Shown in pieces: positions 1-7,777 of a stretch of DNA of 64,000 nt. Source of the stretch: CAZSMC01 sp964607755 (GTDB lineage Bacteria; Zhuqueibacterota; Zhuqueibacteria; Residuimicrobiales; Krinioviventaceae); NCBI GenBank assembly GCA_964607755.1, contig CAZSMC010000019.1, positions 1 to 64,000 of the forward strand, given 5' to 3'. The position numbers and the translations under genes are program-made. Under the pieces are notes generated by a model. The model searched no databases. It saw only the letters and a program-made list of their open reading frames with translations, and was not told the origin of the DNA. The stretch's first letter is position 1. Each line of letters begins with the position of its first letter.

Positions 1-26
1 GAAAAAATAAATTGTCAAAGAACTTT

Positions 27-362
27 TTACCATAAGTTATTGAGCGGATACTTTGTTTTCATATATTTGCCCATTTTTCGTTCAGGGAGCTCTTTTATTT
101 TTTCTATATTTAACCATATGACCGAAATACGAGGTGAGTCGGATCCGAGGTTTGAGCTTGACGATACATCAGCTCCCATAATTCTATCGGTTGTTACGTC
201 CACTGTTTCATGCGTGGATTTTACTCTGTGAAATCGGATACATTTTAGGATTGAGATACTATAGGCATTTTCCATACGCAGATTATGGTATCGCGCCCGC
301 AAATTACTGCGCACATGGTTTCTGAATTTGTTTTTGTGAGTAACTTGAAAACAAGTCCCCAT
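27..362 (-). CDS. hypothetical protein, doubtful
   Basis: A 111-residue reading frame I do not recognise. It is basic at the N-terminus and has no signal peptide, membrane segment or known motif. The only support for it being real is the start: an AGAGGGG run lies just upstream of the ATG with suitable spacing. Against it, the neighbouring DNA is AT-rich, carries a repeat hairpin and lacks other genes, and the opposite strand is also partly open. It lies downstream of the NagX-like gene on the same strand. Treat it as a possible small gene or gene remnant. Confidence 0.25.
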   Translation of the reverse strand: MGTCFQVTHKNKFRNHVRSNLRARYHNLRMENAYSISILKCIRFHRVKSTHETVDVTTDRIMGADVSSSSNLGSDSPRISVIWLNIEKIKELPERKMGKYMKTKYPLNNLW

Positions 363-491
363 TTGCCCCTCTAAAGTTCTTTTTAATTGTCGGATATAAA
401 TTAGTTACAAATTTATGTTGAAAAATGCAACTATTTTTTGAAAAAGTCAAAAAACTCGTTGCATCCTCTCATTGAGATGTATGTGCTGCAA

Positions 492-519
492 TGCCGTCAC
501 ACAGTGACGGCACTCCAAA
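492..519 (+). repeat. hairpin repeat, copy A of the ACTCCAAA family
   Basis: A stem GCCGTC, loop ACACAGT and stem GACGGC (extendable to a 9-bp stem TGCCGTCAC/GTGACGGCA) are followed by ACTCCAAA. The same architecture with different but still complementary stems occurs at 1776-1804 (opposite strand) and 1948-1974. It sits just beyond the 3' end of the NagX-like gene, so it could also end that transcript, although no T-run follows. Confidence 0.7.
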
Positions 520-547
520 AGAACTCCAAAATAGCCGTTCTTTGCAG

Positions 548-1693
548 TTACACTTTGATAAAAATCCGTTTTTTGTACAGGATCGATATAACACCCAGCC
601 ACAAGGCGACGAACAACAGGGCAAACATTAACGATGCCAAATCATTGCCAAATACCGGTTTTAATAGCACAGCGTAAACATAGCTTTTTATGCTAAAAGG
701 TGTTCCGCCAGCTGAAAACGTTATAGTGCTGAAAAGATTGCCGAAAAACGATGACAACACATAAGCGGTGATGGCGTTGGACCCGAAAATCACAAACGGC
801 GTGGTGCCGGTGCGCTTGCCTTTGATATCGGCATAATAATAAATCAGGCCGAGGACAATCATGGCCAGGCCGGAGCTGAGCAGCACATACGAGCTGGTCC
901 AGATTTTTTTATTGATGGGAAAAACCGGATTGACAAGATAAGCCAGCGCTACGCCAATCACGCCGGCGATCAACAAGCCGCGAAACACATGGGTGCGGTT
1001 ATCGTTGCTGCGCAGCCACCAGCCGCACAGCACACCGCTCAGCACCGTAGCAATGGCCGGCAGGGTGCTCAGAATGCCTTCCGGGTCCCAGGTTTTGGCT
1101 TCTTCCCACACGTGCTCGCCAAACACATGCCGGTCAATGTAACCCGCCAGATTTCCTTCTGGCGAACTCAACTGCCCGGCGCCGCATCCCGGGACGGGTA
1201 CGAATGTCATCAGCACAAAATAGAGCACCAGCAATCCGGCAAAGGTCCAGGCAATGGGTGCTACCCGGGTTACCACGTTGCCATCCCGGCGGTTGCTCAC
1301 AGCGATGTACAGCAATGACGCAAAAAAGTAACACATCGCAATGCGCTGCAAAACCCCGGGGATTCGCCACGTCGACAGATCGAACTCGAATGTCCCGTTC
1401 AGAAAAAGCCCGACAGCAAACAAGATGAGCGTTCTCCGGACAATGCGGGCGAACATTTGCCGCCGGGCTGCGGTTTGCAGGTATTTGTCCATGGACAGTT
1501 TGATGGCAACACCCACGGCAAACAAAAAGAACGGGAACACCATATCCGTGGGCGTCCAGCCGTGCCACTCGGCGTGCTGCAGCGGCGGATAAACGTACGA
1601 CCAGCTTCCGGGATTATTCACCACAATCATACAAGCCATGGTCAGGCCACGAAAGACATCGAGAGAGTAGATTCGCTGGGACGGGGGGATCAT
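548..1693 (-). CDS. NagX/HGSNAT-like inner-membrane acyltransferase (DUF5009 type)
   Basis: Multi-span membrane protein of the heparan-alpha-glucosaminide N-acetyltransferase-like family (often called NagX or DUF5009). Family members are thought to acetylate amino sugars using acetyl-CoA from the other side of the membrane; the exact substrate here is unknown. The N-terminal SLDVFRGLTM motif and the AEWHGWTPTDMVFPFFLF motif, with its likely active-site His at about residue 44, are diagnostic, and around ten hydrophobic segments follow. I place the start at the ATG with AAGGAG five bases upstream; a GTG nine codons earlier lacks such a site. It lies downstream of the GH20 hexosaminidase on the same strand, fitting a shared role in amino-sugar glycan breakdown. 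Confidence 0.85.
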   Translation of the reverse strand: MIPPSQRIYSLDVFRGLTMACMIVVNNPGSWSYVYPPLQHAEWHGWTPTDMVFPFFLFAVGVAIKLSMDKYLQTAARRQMFARIVRRTLILFAVGLFLNGTFEFDLSTWRIPGVLQRIAMCYFFASLLYIAVSNRRDGNVVTRVAPIAWTFAGLLVLYFVLMTFVPVPGCGAGQLSSPEGNLAGYIDRHVFGEHVWEEAKTWDPEGILSTLPAIATVLSGVLCGWWLRSNDNRTHVFRGLLIAGVIGVALAYLVNPVFPINKKIWTSSYVLLSSGLAMIVLGLIYYYADIKGKRTGTTPFVIFGSNAITAYVLSSFFGNLFSTITFSAGGTPFSIKSYVYAVLLKPVFGNDLASLMFALLFVALWLGVISILYKKRIFIKV

Positions 1694-1775
1694 AGAAGCT
1701 CCTTGGTTTTTGTCTGACACTTAAAAATAACCGCTATGGAAATTCGACAAAAATAAATCTACCTTTGGAGTGCGC

Positions 1776-1804
1776 TTTGGAGTGCGCTCTCTGTGTGAGC
1801 GCAC
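1776..1804 (-). repeat. hairpin repeat, copy B of the ACTCCAAA family
   Basis: Read on the minus strand: stem GCGCTC, loop ACACAGA, stem GAGCGC, then ACTCCAAA; the stem can be extended to 8 bp. A second TTTGGAGTGC box directly adjoins it at 1764-1773 without its own hairpin. Compared with copies A and C the stem bases differ on both sides in a compensating way. Confidence 0.7.
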
Positions 1805-1947
1805 GGGGGTAAAACTTTTCTTAGATTACTCGAATCCTGTCACAATAACATATCTTGTCCACGCGCACCGTCTATGTTGGCGCCACGGGCGACAGTCCGC
1901 AATGCCGTTTAAACCATCTCAGCACCGTGAGCCGTCTCTCGCTCGCA

Positions 1948-1974
1948 GCCGCCACGCAGAGGCGGCACTCCAAA
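1948..1974 (+). repeat. hairpin repeat, copy C of the ACTCCAAA family
   Basis: Stem GCCGCC, loop ACGCAGA, stem GGCGGC, then ACTCCAAA. The loop and tail match copies A and B while the stem differs with complementarity kept. It ends about 30 bases from the stop codon of the GH20 gene. Confidence 0.7.
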
Positions 1975-2002
1975 ATGTGCATTTTTCCCGGCCAAAACGA
2001 TT

Positions 2003-4039
2003 CTACATATTTTTCACATAATTCAGCATCTGTTCCAGAGCCGGTAAAATCATCAGTTCGGTTTGGCCGCGTGGTTTTTCAGCTTTTTTGAGAGTGTTTG
2101 AAAATCGCTCTATCTTTTCGTTCGAGAGCCGGTTGCCGGAGTTAATGCTGTTTACCAATTCGATGCTAATCGCAGCGCACTCGGACAGGTCCCAGGAGAG
2201 GCTGGAAATTTCATCGAGTATCGGGGAGACGGCAATGATTTTAGCCAGTTTGTCGTGATTGTCCCGCCAAACTGTTAACTGGCCGAGCAGAACTTTTCGC
2301 AGCGAATCGGACTGACCTTCACCGGCGAGGAATGCATCGACCGTCCAGCGGAATTCGCGTGCCACTTTGGCATCGGGGCGCGCCGCATCTACCACACGCG
2401 TCAAGGGCGAATAAGTGGTGTATTCCCGCTGCGCCGGCCGCTGATAGCCTTTCAACGGCTCGATGATTTCGACCAGCGTTCGCAGCGAGCTGATCTCGTG
2501 ATTGTTGGTGAGCCGTCTCAGCATCATGGGCACGTTTTTCTTGTGCGTCAGGCCGTGCTCTTCCAGACGGTAACTGATCGCTTCCAACCGGCGATACATA
2601 TCTCGGACGTCGTTTATCTCCCGCGGCGACCAGAACCGTTCAGCAATAGCAGCCAATCGCGGCCAGATGCGCGAATCGATGGTTTCCGGCGTGACAAACT
2701 CGCCCCACATGGTCGCCTCGCCGCCGAGGATGCGTTCGGCCTGTTCTTCGTTCACCGGCACATCTTTTGGCAGCGGATCGTTCAAATAATGATGATCGGT
2801 CGGTCGAATGAGATCGATGTAATAGCCGTTCGACAGCATGGATTGATAACCTTTTTTTGCCGCCTCGTACAGCGCCTCTTTGCCGCGCCACGACTGAATG
2901 ACAATATTCGTCGGCATGTCCGGCTGCAGAATTTCATCCCAGCCCACCATTTTCTTGTCATATTTGGTCAGGATTTTCAGAATCCGTTGATTGAAATAGC
3001 TCTGCAGTTCATGGTTGGATTCGATGTCGTGTTCCCGCATAAACTCCTGGACTTGCTCGTTGGCATCCCACTGTACACCGCTATTCTCATCGCCGCCAAT
3101 GTGCATGTACTCGTCCGGAAACAGCGCGCTCATTTCCCGGAAAAAAGCATCGAAAAACGTGTACGTTTCCTCGATGGTCGGATTGAATGTCGGGTCCATG
3201 ATGCCAAAGTGGCGCTCGATGGTGTACGGGCCGGGCTGACTGGCCAATTCCGAATAGCCCACAAACCAACTGGTTGAATGACCGGGGATATCAAACTCAG
3301 GCATCACCCGGATGCCGTGGTCAGCCGCGTAATCGATGACGTCCTTGATCTGTTCGTGGGTATAGTAAAAACCGTCCGAGCCAAACTCATGCAGTTTCGG
3401 AAACGTTTTGCACTCCACACGAAAACCCTGATCTTCGCTCAGATGCCAGTGCAGTACATTGAGTTTCATTGCGGCCATGGCATCGAGATTGCGTTTTATC
3501 ACAGCGACAGGCTCCCAGTGTCGGCACACATCGATGAGCAAGCCGCGCCACGGAAAACGCGGTTCATCCTGAACGCGAATGAGCGGAAACACATACGCAC
3601 CGTCATTTACCGTCAAAAGCTGGAGGAACGTTTCCATGCCCCGCAGCGCACCAACATCGGTTTCTGCCGACAATGTGACGTCATCCTGTGAAACTTCCAA
3701 AACATAGCTTTCATCCATGCCCAGCTCGACATCAGCCACACGCTCGACAGTGATCATCATATCCCCTTCCTTGGGACTCTCTGGCGTGAGAAAATCCTGC
3801 GGGAAGAACAGACCGGTGCGATTTGACAGTCGCCGCAGCATTCGTGTTGCTGCGCGGTAAACCCGCTCGTCATCCACACCTTGTACAGCAACGCGAAAAT
3901 CTTCTTCCAACTCATAAAATCCATCACCCAATTCTATAATCCCGGGAACGGGCATGAGGTTAAGTGTTTTTGGCTGTTCTTTTGCACTAACAACAACCAC
4001 CAGGCTGAATAGAAATAAAAAAATCAGAATGTAACGCAT
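2003..4039 (-). CDS. GH20 beta-N-acetylhexosaminidase, secreted
   Basis: Exo-acting enzyme that removes terminal beta-linked GlcNAc or GalNAc from glycans by substrate-assisted catalysis. A signal peptide covers residues 1-19 (ending VVSA). An N-terminal hexosaminidase domain follows, then the catalytic TIM barrel with HWHLSEDQGFR near residue 200, the PEFDIPGHS motif near 248, and the HIGGDEN motif whose Asp-Glu pair (about 317-318) polarises the acetamido group and acts as acid/base. The late GGEATMWGE and RLAAIAERFWS motifs are also typical. AGGAGG lies four bases before the ATG. It follows the GH97 gene on the same strand and precedes the NagX-like gene, suggesting one amino-sugar glycan pathway. 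It has no T9SS tail, so it is probably periplasmic. Confidence 0.95.
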   Translation of the reverse strand: MRYILIFLFLFSLVVVVSAKEQPKTLNLMPVPGIIELGDGFYELEEDFRVAVQGVDDERVYRAATRMLRRLSNRTGLFFPQDFLTPESPKEGDMMITVERVADVELGMDESYVLEVSQDDVTLSAETDVGALRGMETFLQLLTVNDGAYVFPLIRVQDEPRFPWRGLLIDVCRHWEPVAVIKRNLDAMAAMKLNVLHWHLSEDQGFRVECKTFPKLHEFGSDGFYYTHEQIKDVIDYAADHGIRVMPEFDIPGHSTSWFVGYSELASQPGPYTIERHFGIMDPTFNPTIEETYTFFDAFFREMSALFPDEYMHIGGDENSGVQWDANEQVQEFMREHDIESNHELQSYFNQRILKILTKYDKKMVGWDEILQPDMPTNIVIQSWRGKEALYEAAKKGYQSMLSNGYYIDLIRPTDHHYLNDPLPKDVPVNEEQAERILGGEATMWGEFVTPETIDSRIWPRLAAIAERFWSPREINDVRDMYRRLEAISYRLEEHGLTHKKNVPMMLRRLTNNHEISSLRTLVEIIEPLKGYQRPAQREYTTYSPLTRVVDAARPDAKVAREFRWTVDAFLAGEGQSDSLRKVLLGQLTVWRDNHDKLAKIIAVSPILDEISSLSWDLSECAAISIELVNSINSGNRLSNEKIERFSNTLKKAEKPRGQTELMILPALEQMLNYVKNM

Positions 4040-4072
4040 ATGACCTCCTCAGCGTAATTTTCTCTTAAAAAT

Positions 4073-4121
4073 CCCTGCCATGTGCCGGTGTGCATCACTC
4101 AACTGCGCCGACATGGCAGGG
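4073..4121. promoter_or_regulatory. 11-bp perfect inverted repeat upstream of GH20
   Basis: CCCTGCCATGT and ACATGGCAGGG form a perfect 11-bp stem separated by 27 bases. It lies 34 bases upstream of the hexosaminidase start, in the leader between the GH97 and GH20 genes. There is no T-run, so it is more likely an RNA-stabilising or processing structure, or an operator, than a terminator. Confidence 0.5.
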
Positions 4122-4162
4122 GACATATAAATTTTACGATACTTTTTCGTATTGCTCATATT

Positions 4163-4224
4163 TGACAGGATCAACAAGATAAACCGGATGAATTTTCTAT
4201 ATTGAAAATCCTGATCATCCTGTC
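4163..4224. repeat. GACAGGAT inverted element
   Basis: TTGACAGGAT on the left and ATCCTGTC on the right form inverted ends. Between them is a second stem, ATTTTC/GAAAAT, and the degenerate GAT-rich words (caacaagat, aaccggat) seen in a short repeat class spread through many FCB and deltaproteobacterial genomes. It lies between the GH97 stop and the GH20 start. Only one copy is visible here. Confidence 0.5.
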
Positions 4225-4252
4225 CAATATTTTGTGTTAAATAACTGCTATT

Positions 4253-6208
4253 TTACAGTTTGATCGGAATCGCACGCAGCACAAAACCACCGTAGGGCTG
4301 CATGGTAACGGTTTTTGTTTTTTCGGCGCCGGCAAGACTTTCAATTTTGAACGAATCCGGAGTCTCACCGTCGCCAATGAACAAGATATCCAACTGGTCG
4401 CCAAAATCCAAAAGATTAATCTCGACTTGTTGCTTTTCTGACAAACCATTGATTCCGGCAACATACCATTCATCCTGCTTTTGTCGCGCCAAAACCACAA
4501 ATTCAGACGGACTGCCAGCGATGCAGCGGGTATCGTCCCAGGTGACCGGCACATTGGACAGGAATGTCTGTGCTTCCTCAGGTAATTCAAGATAACCGCT
4601 CACCCGGTCGGCAAAATGCTGTATGCCTGACTGGAATACGACGGACAATGCCAGCTCGTGCGCATGGGTGGTTTTGTGCGGGTAGGTCACATCCGTAAAT
4701 GTGACCGGCGTGAAATCCATGGGGCCAATGACATTGCGGGTAAACACCAGATTGACATTGTGCCACGGCGCTTTATCCGGATAGGTGTCATCAAATTTGT
4801 AACATTCTGCCCCGCTCACAGATTCTAAAGTGAGCAGATTCGGATAGGTGCGATGCCAGCCGCGCGGGATGGTACATCCGTGACAGTTCACCATCAAGCC
4901 GAAATCGTGGGCGTCTTTAAACAGATCGATATAGTACTGAATGATTTCCTGCTTGTCACTGTGCCAGAAATCCACTTTGATGCCGCGGACGCCGAGCTCC
5001 TGCAGCCACCGAAATTCCTGTCGCCGGCGCTCGCGTTCGTACAGCCGGTCACGAGGCGCTTCGGTCACCACGTTATTCGGCCCACCGGAATTATACCATA
5101 TCAACACACCGATGCCTTGTGAATCGGCATACTTTATGAAATCCTTCAAATCAGATACCGGTTCGTAATTCCAGTTGGCATCGACCAGATAATAATCCCA
5201 GTTCATTGTTTTTGCCATATCGACGAACTTTTTCTGTTTTTCGAAATCCCGCGGACTGTCACTATCCGACCACCAGCTCCATGCGGCAATGCCCGGCTCG
5301 ACATAATCGCCAACATCGTAAGCCGGCGGATCAGCTACATGCGTGACCAAAGAAGATTCCACAATATCGGCCGGCTCGCTTCCAACAATGATCACTTTCC
5401 ATGACGTTTCCCACGGCAATGTGGACGTTGGCTGCGGATCTGCCATGCCCTCGGCATCGGACGCCTCGGGCAGACGAACGCGGTACATGCCGTCGGTGGC
5501 CTCCGGCTGCAAATGTGTACCGCAATAGCTGCCGTTTAAACCAGATTCCGTTAGCAGCAGGAAATGCTCGCCATTGTTTACCTTGAATAAAGCCGGAAAC
5601 GCCCAGCCGGATTCAGTCGGCGAGGTCGACCCCACATCGTAGGTCTCATAAAAATTTTCATACGCCGGCCACCACTGTCCGGGATCATCGCATGGCATGA
5701 TAACCGCTTTGCCGTCCGGGATGTGAAAACCGGTGGCTTCTTGTAGAATCGTTTTGGGATTTGAATCCGAATCCGGAAACACGTATTTAAACGCCACGCC
5801 ATCGTTATAAGCGCGGACTTTGAGATCGAGACGGGCACTGTCCCGGTTGATGAACGACAGCGTCATTTCATTAGCATGATTGCGGCATTGACGGCGTTTG
5901 CCGTTATGCAATGTGTACTGCTCGTCAATCACTCTTTCAGTCTTGCCAGTGAACTGGAATCCTGTTAAAAAAGACGTGTCATCGCGTTCGAGCCCTAATG
6001 GCGAACGGGCAACAACTGTGAATTCATTCAATATGACCGAATAAGTTAATGAATCAGCCGCATTGTCCGCTTCTGCTTTGCTCCGGGACAATTCGACAAT
6101 CATCCTGATCTGTTCATCAGGTGATTGTACGGTCCATTTGGTTTGAGAAACCTGTTCGCAGCTCATAAAGCCACCGAACAGAACAGCACACAATAGCATC
6201 ACTCGCAT
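4253..6208 (-). CDS. GH97 glycoside hydrolase, lipoprotein
   Basis: Family 97 enzymes hydrolyse alpha-glucosides or alpha-galactosides; SusB is the best known. The N-terminus is a lipoprotein signal with Cys at residue 17 (GFMSC). A GH97 N-terminal beta-sandwich follows, then the catalytic barrel beginning at GIAAWSWWSD (about 307) with VDANW and IWYNSGG, and a C-terminal domain. KVDFW carries an Asp at about 413, the position of the nucleophile in retaining (alpha-galactosidase-type) members, and LTLESV supplies a Glu at 462 as likely acid/base. AGGAGG lies eight bases before the ATG. It is first in the GH97-GH20-NagX-like series, and a MITE-like element sits in its upstream region. Substrate is not predictable from sequence alone. 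Confidence 0.93.
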   Translation of the reverse strand: MRVMLLCAVLFGGFMSCEQVSQTKWTVQSPDEQIRMIVELSRSKAEADNAADSLTYSVILNEFTVVARSPLGLERDDTSFLTGFQFTGKTERVIDEQYTLHNGKRRQCRNHANEMTLSFINRDSARLDLKVRAYNDGVAFKYVFPDSDSNPKTILQEATGFHIPDGKAVIMPCDDPGQWWPAYENFYETYDVGSTSPTESGWAFPALFKVNNGEHFLLLTESGLNGSYCGTHLQPEATDGMYRVRLPEASDAEGMADPQPTSTLPWETSWKVIIVGSEPADIVESSLVTHVADPPAYDVGDYVEPGIAAWSWWSDSDSPRDFEKQKKFVDMAKTMNWDYYLVDANWNYEPVSDLKDFIKYADSQGIGVLIWYNSGGPNNVVTEAPRDRLYERERRRQEFRWLQELGVRGIKVDFWHSDKQEIIQYYIDLFKDAHDFGLMVNCHGCTIPRGWHRTYPNLLTLESVSGAECYKFDDTYPDKAPWHNVNLVFTRNVIGPMDFTPVTFTDVTYPHKTTHAHELALSVVFQSGIQHFADRVSGYLELPEEAQTFLSNVPVTWDDTRCIAGSPSEFVVLARQKQDEWYVAGINGLSEKQQVEINLLDFGDQLDILFIGDGETPDSFKIESLAGAEKTKTVTMQPYGGFVLRAIPIKL

Positions 6209-6523
6209 TTTTTCGTCCTCCTGGTTTTGACTTTTTTTACAGCTACTATTTAAGCATTTCTCAATTTTTATTCAATTATTTTTAGCAAAATATTTCGGAA
6301 ATACCTCAGTTACAATTCCAACAATGGGTCACAAAACTAGTTAATAACATATTATAATTTCCAAATTTATAGAATGATACAACATTGATGCAGAAAAGAT
6401 TTGTGACCCATTGTTTAATTTAGATAGAGCATATCAACCGATAACTGAGCTTATACATATTTCGATTTATATTGGTAGTAATATTTGAAAAGAGTATCTT
6501 TTTTGATACCCTTGCATACCTCT
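6209..6523. other. 315-bp intergenic region holding MITE-like element copy 1
   Basis: The gap between the ROK gene (stop side) and the GH97 start is half filled by the MITE-like element at 6298-6456. The rest is AT-rich DNA without a recognisable gene. Any promoter for GH97 would have to lie in the 90 bases before its ATG or inside the element. Confidence 0.6.
6290..6464. mobile_element. MITE-like element copy 1 with 8-bp target duplication
   Basis: A 159-bp non-coding element (6298-6456) flanked by the direct repeat ATATTTCG at 6290-6297 and 6457-6464, as expected of a transposition target duplication. The ends are imperfect inverted repeats sharing CTCAGTTA (6305-6312) and TAACTGAG (6442-6449). 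A perfect 16-bp inner inverted repeat, AACAATGGGTCACAAA at 6320-6335 and its complement at 6400-6415, brackets an AT-rich centre. A second copy, about 90% alike and in the same orientation, is at 20970-21127. No transposase is encoded, so movement would need a transposase in trans. Confidence 0.8.
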
Positions 6524-7777
6524 TCATGCGGATGACTTGACCGGCCAATATACATCGGTTTCTACATTGTGGAACAATTTTTCCAGGACCAGAGCCGCAC
6601 ACCCGACACTGATTCCATCTTCTCCGAGGATGCTAGTTTTGAGCTCCACCGCCTCGACAGGTGTTCGAAGAGGCGCTCTTTCCAAATGACGATTCACTTC
6701 ATCGGACATTTTGGGTAATTGGCGAAACAATGGCCCGCTCAGCACAAGGACTTTGGGATTAAAAGCATAAATCAAATTACAACAGACCGTCCCGACAATT
6801 CGGCTAAACAGTTTAAAAATATAAAGTCCGAGCGGGTCTCCCTCTTTTACAGCGGTGATAAAGTCCTCGATAGTAGCGTGTTCTGAGAGAATAGATGTCC
6901 AGCCTTCTTCCAGGCCGCGCTGGATTGATTTTTTAATGTTAGTAAATGATAGCACGTCTCCCCAAAATCTGGGTTGGTCATTTATGAGAATAGACTTTTG
7001 CAGCGAGGCTTCCGGGAAAAATTCGCTAAAGCCGATCTCTCCGGCACTTGCCGTCGTGCCGCGGATTAATAGTCCGTTCAACATAATGCCAGCCCCGATG
7101 CCGTTTTCCAGCCACAAACAGATCAAATCTTTCACATCACGACCGGTGCCGAATTGATATTCACCAAGTGTCAATGTTTTTACATCATTCTCCACATAAA
7201 CCGTATATCCCAGTTGATGTTGGATATATTCTTGAACGGCAAAATTTTGCCATCCCGGAGCGGTGCGTTCCCGGACGAGGCCTTGTTTATAGTCCACGAT
7301 GCCAGGTAAAGCAACACCCACGCCAACGACCCGGGAAGAAACATTCAACCCAGAAACCATAACTAAAACGTCTTGACACACAGAATCTAATATTTTTTCT
7401 GGTTGTTCTCCTTGTTGAAAAAAAGTGATCTTTTTTTGCAATATTTTGCCGTGCAAATTAACAATCCCATAAGACACATAATCTAAAGCAATATGAATTG
7501 AAATCACAAAGCCGGCATCGGCATTGAAAGCCAGCAAAACTTCTTTTCGTCCACGACCAGCCCGGGTATTACCTTTTCCGACAATCGTTACTAAATTCAA
7601 GGATTTCAATTTATTAACGTTATTGGTGACAGTCGCACGAGTGAGTCTCAACCTTTGTGCCAGGCGGACTCTTGAAATGGGACCAGATTCATACACAGCC
7701 CTCAAAATGGAAAGTTCATTTGTATTTAATTTCTGGACTATTGTCTCCACAGGCATCCTATTATTTTGTTTAGGCAT
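6524..7777 (-). CDS. ROK-family transcriptional repressor (NagC/XylR type)
   Basis: Sugar-responsive DNA-binding regulator. Residues 13-65 form a winged helix-turn-helix (ELSILRAVYES, then SRVRLAQRLRLTRATVTNNV), followed by a ROK sugar-binding domain with VGVALPGIVD, YVENDVKTLTLGEY and ENGIGAGIMLNG. The usual ROK zinc site is missing: the normal GEIGH is GEIGF and there is no CxCGxxGC cluster, so it lacks the metal centre found in Mlc, NagC and ROK kinases. It is transcribed away from the T9SS carbohydrate-binding gene and towards the GH97/GH20/NagX-like genes, so it probably controls one or both sets in response to a sugar. A second possible ATG lies seven codons inside. Confidence 0.9.
   Translation of the reverse strand: MPKQNNRMPVETIVQKLNTNELSILRAVYESGPISRVRLAQRLRLTRATVTNNVNKLKSLNLVTIVGKGNTRAGRGRKEVLLAFNADAGFVISIHIALDYVSYGIVNLHGKILQKKITFFQQGEQPEKILDSVCQDVLVMVSGLNVSSRVVGVGVALPGIVDYKQGLVRERTAPGWQNFAVQEYIQHQLGYTVYVENDVKTLTLGEYQFGTGRDVKDLICLWLENGIGAGIMLNGLLIRGTTASAGEIGFSEFFPEASLQKSILINDQPRFWGDVLSFTNIKKSIQRGLEEGWTSILSEHATIEDFITAVKEGDPLGLYIFKLFSRIVGTVCCNLIYAFNPKVLVLSGPLFRQLPKMSDEVNRHLERAPLRTPVEAVELKTSILGEDGISVGCAALVLEKLFHNVETDVYWPVKSSA

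Larger units (their letters stand above)
1694..2002. other. 309-bp gene-free region with repeat hairpins
   Basis: The gap between the GH20 and NagX-like genes holds no convincing gene. It contains two hairpins of the ACTCCAAA family in opposite orientation, plus an extra half copy (TTTGGAGTGC) at 1764-1773. The outermost TTTGGAGTGC and GCACTCCAAA therefore form inverted ends of a roughly 211-bp segment (1764-1974). The sequence between them is more GC-rich than the other gaps. Confidence 0.6.

Noticed and set aside
1805..1860. tRNA-like TTCGAATCC fragment near 1830
   Set aside because: No acceptor stem or anticodon arm could be built around it, so no tRNA is called.
2498..3277. 259-residue plus-strand open frame
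   Set aside because: Antisense to the GH20 gene, whose catalytic motifs lie on the minus strand; it has no motif of its own.
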